Translations under genes and position numbers: made by a program
In this document: piece after piece, positions 59,301-64,000 of the stretch
Position numbering within the stretch: the first letter of the stretch is position 1
Layout: each line of letters begins with the position of its first letter
Assembly (NCBI GenBank): GCA_947044405.1
Contig: CAMRHE010000133.1
Span: forward strand, 4,854,501-4,918,500
Length of the DNA: 64,000 nucleotides
Direction of reading: 5' to 3'
Source: Leptodactylus fallax
Lineage: Eukaryota > Chordata > Amphibia > Anura > Leptodactylidae
Notes under the pieces: model-generated
What the model was told of the DNA's origin: nothing
Seen by the model: only the letters and a program-made list of their open reading frames with translations
Database searches by the model: none

Positions 59301-60652
59301 CCCTCCTCCTTTACAAGTCATTCCTGGCTTTGGCTCAAAAACTGCAGCAAGCTCTGCAATAGATTTTCTGCAATGTGTGGGTTCATTCTCAAAAAATAAA
59401 TTAAAAAAAATATATTATTTGCAGTACCCATCCATTTTTGGTACCAAATATACATCATGCATATGCCCCATACCTTTAGCCATATGCCCCGATAGTGGGT
59501 TACAGCTAAGGTCCACTGACTTTTCGCACCATGTCCATTTTTGCTGCAGATTTTCACGATAGATCAGATCTTTTCGTGTGTAGGGTAAAATCGACAACAA
59601 ATTCTGTGACAGATTCATACATAACTCATGTCAATTTTACTGCACTGCACTACGTGGACCACATTTCAGAAGAACTTCCATTAGGTTTCCAATTCCTATT
59701 GAAGCCACTCTTGGCTTTGGCTGAAAAAAAGTGCAGCAAAATACACAACAGAAACACAGCTTTTTGAAACATGTGGTCTCATCTTTCTAGAGAACATGGT
59801 TATGTAAGAGACAGCACTTACCTGCCAGGAAGAGAAGAAAGAAGCTGGGCTCAGGAAAACGTTGCTGGTTGGGTGGGTTCCCCCAAAAAACTCATCGGAA
59901 CAGATATCACACTGCTGGGCATCTCTCCAGTCCCAGAAAGGAATGGTGAAGTTCTCATCACCCGTAACCTTCTGAATTTCATGCTCCCAATGAAGCAAGA
60001 AGAACCTATGCCAGGGCAGAAAGCCTGGTGCTTCATGGGCAAAATCCACGTTGCTCCACACAAGGTCACCTTCTAGGAAAGCATCCCTGGAGGAATAATA
60101 GTGCAGCCACACAAACAGGTCATACACGTTGATGTCTGCAAACAGTGGGTTGGAGCCATTGTTCATTTGGTCATAGGTCCCGGTGGCTATGACATAGTCG
60201 GGACTAATGGTACGTTTGGCCAAATTGAGGTAGGCGATGAACTTGTCCTTCTCTGCCGAAGTCATCCTGAAAATTTCTTTCCTGATCATGGTTCTTCTCA
60301 CCGTACAGTTGGGGCCAATGAAACCAAATTTGCAATCACCACAATTGTAGCCCATGAAGTTGCCCTGACATTGGCAGGTCCTGTTGTAGAAGACAGTGGG
60401 CCAGTTTTCCCTGTCATCAATACCACTAAAGGGAAACTGAGGACCCACAGGAGAGTTGGACAGGACAACGTCTTGACATGTTCCTCTCCCAGAAGTTTCT
60501 CCACAAGGAGAACCATCTCCAGCCCAAACTGGGCAGCACTCTTTGCTCAAGAGGACCTCCGCTGAGCTACATGCCCTTGGGAATTGTCCATAGGCTGAGG
60601 GCAATACTACAAGAAGGACAACAGCTGCAAATAGTATCATACCACTTCTCAT
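47155..60652 (-). CDS. tyr: Tyrosinase, complete five-exon gene
   Basis: Tyrosinase is the type-3 copper oxidase of melanosomes; it hydroxylates tyrosine and oxidises DOPA to dopaquinone, the limiting step of melanin synthesis. Exons (minus strand) are 60652-59822, 55530-55314, 54281-54134, 51713-51532 and 47372-47155, all with GT..AG introns; joined they give 531 residues. A signal peptide spans residues 1-22. Then come a Cys-rich EGF-like part (about 25-118) and a copper-A site H184, H206, H215. Copper-B is H367, H371, H394. A transmembrane helix lies at about 480-502, and the cytosolic tail has EETQPLL and YQSHL sorting signals. Copper histidines sit four residues later than in human tyrosinase. 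TYRP1 and DCT differ around these motifs. No disabling change is seen. Confidence 0.97.
47425..47626. mobile_element. T2/Kolobok-type MITE in TYR intron 4
   Basis: TTAAAAGGCTTCAATGAG at left, GGACGACCCCTTTAA at right. The interior AGCTGAGCTGCAG...ATCTGCTTCTGAC is shared with 2710-2800 and 30360-30470. It begins only 53 bases from the exon 5 acceptor. Confidence 0.6.
47627..48539. other. TYR intron 4, unrecognised part
   Basis: No exon, RNA or clear repeat boundary seen. Confidence 0.4.
48540..48935. repeat. AT-rich block with a TA microsatellite
   Basis: Nearly pure A/T with a run of about 28 TA units at 48874-48931, in TYR intron 4. Confidence 0.9.
49002..49275 (+). mobile_element. tRNA-derived SINE, split by a MITE
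   Basis: The left part has GAGGCTGTGGCTCAGTCAGT, matching the RNA polymerase III A box, and reaches the anticodon region near 49037. The right part resumes at about 49221 with CCTGGGTTCAAATCCCAG, a perfect T-arm stem with the B box GGTTCAAATCC, then an A17 tail. The 180 bases between are a MITE. A real tRNA gene is excluded by the A tail and the weak acceptor pairing. Confidence 0.75.
49035..49220. mobile_element. TTAGGTTCACAC-type MITE inside the SINE
   Basis: Ends GGTTAGGTTCACACTTGC and GATGTGAACCTAGCCTAA are inverted repeats. The interior GGACTATAAATGGGGTCCGC is shared with copies at 8452 and 56930. Confidence 0.8.
49276..49732. other. TYR intron 4, unrecognised part
   Basis: No exon or bounded repeat recognised. 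Confidence 0.4.
49733..50121. repeat. Hairpin/foldback composite in TYR intron 4
   Basis: Contains two hairpin-family copies (49733-49773, 49996-50030). Between them is an inverted pair: CATCCTCTTCAGGCCTCCTG and CAGGAGGCCTACAGAGAC around ATGATGTCATGATG. A CAGGTAAGAC donor-like tip lies at 49954. The right edge GACTCATCCC resembles the hAT MITE end at 15090. Confidence 0.6.
50281..50371. repeat. GT-TA-CA compound microsatellite
   Basis: GT repeats (50281-50297), a T run, about 19 TA units (50306-50343), then CA repeats to 50367. GT and CA flanks are complementary, so the whole tract is one large potential hairpin. Confidence 0.95.
50372..50915. other. TYR intron 4, unrecognised part
   Basis: A C-run at 50721-50733 is the only notable feature; no exon supported. 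Confidence 0.4.
50916..51275. mobile_element. T2/Kolobok-type MITE, 360 bp
   Basis: TTAAAGGGGTCTTCCAAGAC at left and GAAAACCCCATTTAA at right, TTAA at both ends. Next to the left end, ATTGATGACCTATCCTAATG and ATAGGTCATCAATATC form a hairpin. Lies 256 bases beyond the exon 4 donor. Confidence 0.8.
51532..51713 (-). CDS. tyr: TYR exon 4
   Basis: 182 bp, same length as in human. Encodes [38 protein letters not shown] and [11 protein letters not shown]. Acceptor TTGTTCCCAG, donor GTACTG (less common than GTAAG). No useful open frame reveals it in the usual long-ORF search because stops flank it closely. Confidence 0.96.
51714..53329. other. TYR intron 3, left part
   Basis: A TTAAAGGGATTGTCCACTTT terminus at 51768 marks a T2-type MITE of unknown length. 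52040-52350 has loosely repeated phrases GGTCTAGGGCA/AGTGAGGGGTTAATTCCAG. No exon supported. Confidence 0.4.
53330..53700. repeat. hAT MITE end with hairpin-family arms
   Basis: TTAGAAATGGGCGAAACGAT at 53340 resembles the TAGAGATGGG termini. ATTATATTCTGGGGTCTCTT (53451) and CATTATACTCTGGGGTCTGA (53671) are the two hairpin half-sites, here about 220 bases apart, enclosing an inverted pair around GCGATCTCCTGGTGACGTCA-like sequence. Confidence 0.5.
54134..54281 (-). CDS. tyr: TYR exon 3 (copper-B site)
   Basis: 148 bp, same length as in human. Encodes [11 protein letters not shown] and [12 protein letters not shown] with H367, H371 and H394. Acceptor CTGTCTCCAG, donor GTGAGA. Ends two bases into Ser399. 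Confidence 0.97.
54583..55023. mobile_element. T2/Kolobok-type MITE, 441 bp, in TYR intron 2
   Basis: Left TTAAATGGGTTTTCCAGGAT. Right end, complemented: TTAAAGGGGATTTTTAAGGG, with ACTGAAAA shared next to both. The centre is an AT-rich low-complexity block (54641-54846). Confidence 0.75.
55314..55530 (-). CDS. tyr: TYR exon 2
   Basis: 217 bp, the same length as the human exon, from [10 protein letters not shown] to FSFRNTLE and one base of Gly350. Acceptor TGTTCACAG, donor GTAAATG. Contains the central Cys residues and the [12 protein letters not shown] segment. Confidence 0.96.
55531..56600. other. TYR intron 1, right-hand end near exon 2
   Basis: No exon, RNA or bounded repeat recognised. 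Confidence 0.4.
56601..56913. mobile_element. T2/Kolobok-type MITE, 313 bp, in TYR intron 1
   Basis: TTAAAGGAATACTCCAGGCA and CCTGGAGTATACCTTTAA are inverted repeats with TTAA at both ends. A second hairpin, TAGCAACCAATCACAGCACA with TGTGCTATGATTGGTTGCTA, sits inside. The termini match 10157-10318. Confidence 0.88.
56930..57150. mobile_element. TTAGGTTCACAC-type MITE, copy in TYR intron 1
   Basis: Left ACTACGTTCACACTAGCGCC, right GATGTGAACCTAGCCTAA. An A23 run at 57060-57082 lies inside. Confidence 0.75.
57213..57436. mobile_element. Foldback MITE with about 95-bp arms
   Basis: Left arm starts TTTAGGCTGAGGCCCCACGT and passes GAGCCAAAGCCAAGAATGGC. The right arm is its near-perfect complement ending CCTCAGCCTAAA. 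The loop is about 30 bases with a TA run. A transcript would form a long hairpin. Confidence 0.92.
57437..59821. other. TYR intron 1, left-hand end near exon 1
   Basis: A G12 run at 57891-57902. 58430-58680 resembles the interior of frog T2-type MITEs. 59195-59370 and 59500-59765 share GGCTTTGGCTCAAAAACTGC-type words with the foldback at 57213. No exon supported. Confidence 0.4.
59822..60652 (-). CDS. tyr: TYR exon 1 (coding part)
   Basis: 831 bp, residues 1-277, from ATG at 60652 (A at -3, good start context; a second Met at residue 5 is less likely) to FFSSWQ. Holds the signal peptide, the EGF-like cysteines and the copper-A triad. Donor GTAAGT begins at 59821. Several NxS/T sites are visible (NRT, NCT, NGS, NFT). 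Confidence 0.97.
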
Positions 60653-60739
60653 CCTGGTGCCCTGTACTTCACCGCCTCCTCAGCCCTCCACAACAGACCT
60701 GGGCAGGAAGTTCTGCTCTGTTCTCCTCACTTATTAATT

Positions 60740-60836
60740 GGTCTGATCACGTGTTGAGGCTTATATCATGTTGGACTCTCACTCCCAGTGAAGAAAATTT
60801 CTAATCCCTCCCCTCATTAGTAATACTCATGTGAAC
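60740..60836 (-). promoter_or_regulatory. tyr: TYR proximal promoter with two MITF-type E-boxes
   Basis: Reading toward the gene: an M-box-like core TCATGTGA at 60827-60834 (palindromic CATGTG/CACATG), a TATA-like GATATAAG near 60760-60767 and a TCACGTG E-box at 60747-60753. The two E-boxes are 80 bp apart and the ATG follows 95 bp after the second. In mammalian TYR an M-box, a TATA-like element and an initiator E-box are arranged similarly and bind MITF. Function here is inferred from that layout. Confidence 0.6.
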
Positions 60837-60840
60837 TGAT

Positions 60841-63060
60841 AGACACGGGAATGTGAGCAGATTTTTTTTTTTTCAACACCAAAAATGTCAAAACTTATCA
60901 GAAATTGTTCCTTTTTTTTTTAAATGCACGTTTTTTGGATTTTTTTCAGATGATTTTTCTGTCCTAATTGGATGTTTATTTTTCTCATTAAGAGGTCAAA
61001 CACAAATGCATAGAAAAAAATTAGATCAGAGCTGCAGGAAAAGTGGAACTAATGAGTTAAATAGACATGGAAAGCATGTGATCCCAGAAAAAACCAAGGC
61101 CCGGACTTTAAATAGAATATAAGGAAAAAATAACTAAAAAAAAAAATATGTATAAAAATGATGATAGTTTTTGATTTGATGGAATCACACTTGCAGCTTC
61201 AGTGCTTTTTTTCTTTTAGCCAAGACTATTATTACTATTATTATTATTTTTGGCTAAGGCGAAACGAAGCAAAAAAAAAAAAAAAAAAAATGCAGCAGAA
61301 TAAAAACACATCAGAAAAAATGCAGCAAAAAGGCTTTTATTTTTTAGGCTGTGAAAAGAAAACGAAATGCGTTTCTGCCGCAGTCTTTTCCACAGCGCTT
61401 TTCACAGTAAGTCCACAGAGTTTTCCTCTGCAGACTTTCTGTCCCTATTATACCTATATGGAAACCACCGTCATTTCCGTACGTTATAATTGACATGCTG
61501 TGATTTACAAAAATGCAACGGTTTTTGAAATCGCAGCATTTCTGCTGCGGATATTTTTCTGCAAGGTGTGGCTGGGTTTAACCAGAATCCCATCCACTTT
61601 GCAGGTACCGTAAAACGTAGTGGTTTTTGCCTCACCCAAATTGCGGCGTTTTTGCAACCTGGGGCCTTACTGCTTTTCTGCTGTGTTGTGCATTTTTGAC
61701 ACACCCAAAAAATTTAGGCCAGGGTCCCACGTGGCGTAAATGCCACAGTTTGCCCGCAGTGGAAACGCAGCAGAAAAAAAACGCGGCATTTTACAGTTGC
61801 TGTGTAGTGGATGGGATTCAAGCGAATAGCCTTAGCCGCAAGCAAGTTTTGCTGCGTTTTTTTTTCTCACCGTGGCCAAAAACCAGCTCATGTAAATATA
61901 CCCTATGGGTATGTTCACACTATGCGGTTGCAGTTGAAAACCATGCAGCAAAAAATACCTTGGATTTTACCATGAATCAAAGTAGATAACCCTGGCAGGC
62001 TGGAGCTTGAAAATCTTACCATCGCTTTTCTGCAAACAAGTTGCACAATGTGTGATTTGGAGACCACACCTTTTTTCCCCAGACACTTTGCAAGTCCTGG
62101 TGGTGGTGGCTTGGTAAATGTGGTAAAAATAGCCAATTTTTTTACTATGAAAACCGGTTTACCTGCAGTCCTATGCAATACCACAAGTAATACATCATGA
62201 TATGTTCAGGAGCAGGGACAAATGACTAACTCAGCTCTGCTGTGTCCGCTCAGTGAGCTCGGTTTTCCATGTGGAGGTCAGGGAGAAGCATCCTGCCCCC
62301 AAGGTGGTTCTTTGAACTGGTTTTATTGATGCAGTACTGGTTCAGATGGTGGTAGAAGGCATTCAGGGATGGAGATATTGTGGCGGCAGATGAAAGGAGC
62401 TGCTGTTTTTATGTGCAGGTCATAAGATGACCCGTGCTCGGGGCTTGTAGGCTGCTCTGGATCAGGAGCTCAGCACATGACTCCTGACAACCACGAGGTC
62501 TGTAATCCAGAGTACATAACTCCCTGAGAATCACCGCCGCAGCATCCGAGAGTCAATGAATGGACGTGTGTAAAATACTGGAAAATCCACACAGAACAAT
62601 TATTTATTTCATCTACATTATAAAAAAATTTGTATTTTATTTATTACCAAAGACTAAATAATAATCATAAGAATAACATAAAACTGCAGCGGCCGAACTC
62701 AGATTTACTAAGAGACAGTGTAAACTTAGCCAGGCAGTCTGATACTACACCAGATTTATCACAGTGACTGATACTGGATGATAAATCTGGCTTAAAGGGG
62801 TTGTCCCATTATGGACACTTATCCCACATCCACAGGACAGGGATCAGTGTCCGATTGTCCGGTCCCAAAGTGATCAGGATAACTGAAAGTCCCCCTAAGG
62901 CCTCCTTGTGTATGGAGCACCAGTGTGCACCGTGAACAGCGCTCCATTCACTTCTATAGGGCTGCCGGGACTGTAATCTCTGACAGGGTCTGCACCCCAT
63001 AGATGTGAATGAAGCGCCAGTCACACTAGCACACTGAAACTCCATTCATATGGAGAATAT
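60841..63060. other. Upstream of TYR, no gene recognised
   Basis: AT-rich. 61480-61900 has words such as CCCACGTGGCG and GGAAACGCAGCAG related to the 57213 foldback family. A TTAAAGGGGTTGTCCCATTA terminus near 62791 marks a T2-type MITE whose other end is not clear. Confidence 0.4.
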
Positions 63061-63144
63061 AACATACCTCCCAACTTTCAAAGGGCAGAAAATTAGCCCC
63101 ACCCATTTCTACTTTGACTCCGCCCATTCCCATCTATTTCTCTT

Positions 63145-63490
63145 TGTGCCCCCACACAGTATAATGCTCCTACAGTCAACCTAACATGCTAAGCCCCTAT
63201 ATTATAATGTTTCCTTCCAATTGCCTGCACAGTATAAAGTCTCTCTCCTGGCGCACCCACAGTTTAATGTTCCCTTCCATTTACCCTCAGTTTAATGTCC
63301 CCCTCTAACTACCCCCATAGTTTAATGTCCCCATCCAGTTACCCCATAGTTTAATGTCCCTCTTTATCAGTTCACAGTTTAATGCCCCCCTCCAGTTGCC
63401 CCCATTTTAATTTCCATCTGCCATCCGCTCCCACAATTTCACGTCCCCCTCCAGTTACCCCCAGTTTAATTTCCCCCTCCAGTTGCCACC
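63145..63490. repeat. Degenerate 28-30-bp minisatellite
   Basis: AGTTTAATGTCCCCATCCAG-type units at 63261, 63289, 63319, 63348 and 63376, spacing 28-30. Composition resembles the 31-bp arrays and the CCCCACACAGT stretch at 2925-3010. Confidence 0.8.
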
Positions 63491-64000
63491 ACAATATTAT
63501 GTCCCTATCCTGGTACCAACTAAAAATAAAAAATACTGATACGCCCCTCTCCTCGCTCCCTGCTACTCTGTCTGAAGTCTCTGCTCCCAGTGACGTCATC
63601 ACATCGTATCTACAGCTCCCGGAGCACACAGGGATGGAATGGTGAAGCAGGAAGAGGACGTCTCCTTGCTTCATCATTGTATTCAACACATCTGCGTCTG
63701 GAAAACTTTACAGCCTGTTTTCTATTAAAAGGAAGTTAGATAGGTTAATAAAACATATTACAAAAATGTGCACCATATTCGCATGTGGGTATGGTTTTAT
63801 GCAGCCTCATGCTGCTACGTGGGACTGTACCTTATCTGCATGGAAAATACTTGTATGACTTTTACAGATTCAGATGCCGTCTCCACCAAGCAAAGTTTAT
63901 TTTGTGCTAACGCTATTTGCGAATTGTGGACACCCATTCGACTTGCATCTGAGCAACGCACCATAGCAAATGCTACATGTGAATTACTGCACGTGGAATG
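63491..64000. other. Right edge, nothing recognised
   Basis: No gene or bounded repeat; a TGACGTCATCACATCG word at 63591-63606 is the only feature of note. Confidence 0.35.

Noticed and set aside
59771..60565. Plus-strand open frames opposite TYR exon 1
   Set aside because: Antisense shadows of a strongly conserved coding exon.
60656..61135. Endogenous retrovirus or other integrated virus
   Set aside because: I looked for LTR pairs, tRNA primer sites and gag/pol/env motifs throughout the window and saw none; all RT sequences are of LINE type.

Overview
The window is vertebrate nuclear DNA, almost certainly from a frog and probably a neobatrachian. It has large introns with GT..AG sites, no bacterial features, and a dense load of anuran-style repeats: TTAAAGGGG-ended MITEs, hAT-like elements with 8-bp duplications, Tc1/mariner, and L1, Tx1 and CR1-group LINEs. 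The species call is inference from repeat style and from the two host genes.

Two host genes are present, tail to tail. On the + strand are the last three coding exons of NADPH oxidase 4 (NOX4; 5153-5221, 7620-7720, 8702-8822). Its upstream exons lie left of the window. On the - strand is a complete five-exon tyrosinase gene (TYR; start codon 60652, stop codon 47155) encoding 531 residues. All six copper-ligand histidines, the signal peptide, the transmembrane segment and the melanosomal sorting tail are readable, and two MITF-type E-boxes with a TATA-like box lie just upstream. NOX4 and TYR are neighbours in the same tail-to-tail arrangement in mammals, so this looks like conserved synteny.

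The 38 kb between the genes, and most intron sequence, is repeats. From left to right: an L1 ORF2 fragment in a NOX4 intron; a fossil Tc1/mariner piece; a 46-bp minisatellite; a triplicated palindrome; a decayed CR1/Rex1-like LINE; a three-level nest at 19723-32536; a 1.08-kb TATC array; a second hAT-like composite element; a Tc1 element with perfect terminal repeats but a broken transposase; a 144-bp tandem repeat; and a hAT element with a perfect 8-bp duplication.

The nest is the most informative structure. A long-TIR repeat was interrupted by a hAT-like composite element (8-bp duplication), which was in turn interrupted by a full-length 8,739-bp Tx1-clade LINE (perfect 12-bp duplication). 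Uninterrupted copies of both hosts elsewhere in the window confirm the order. The LINE carries a zinc-knuckle ORF1, an APE-RT ORF2 with intact catalytic residues joined to ORF1 by a TAATG overlap, and a third upstream open frame with a coiled-coil-like segment. Its frames are broken only by single-base shifts, mostly at homopolymers, which may be recent decay or assembly error. I see no CRISPR, operon or unknown host-defence system. The novel content is in repeat architecture.
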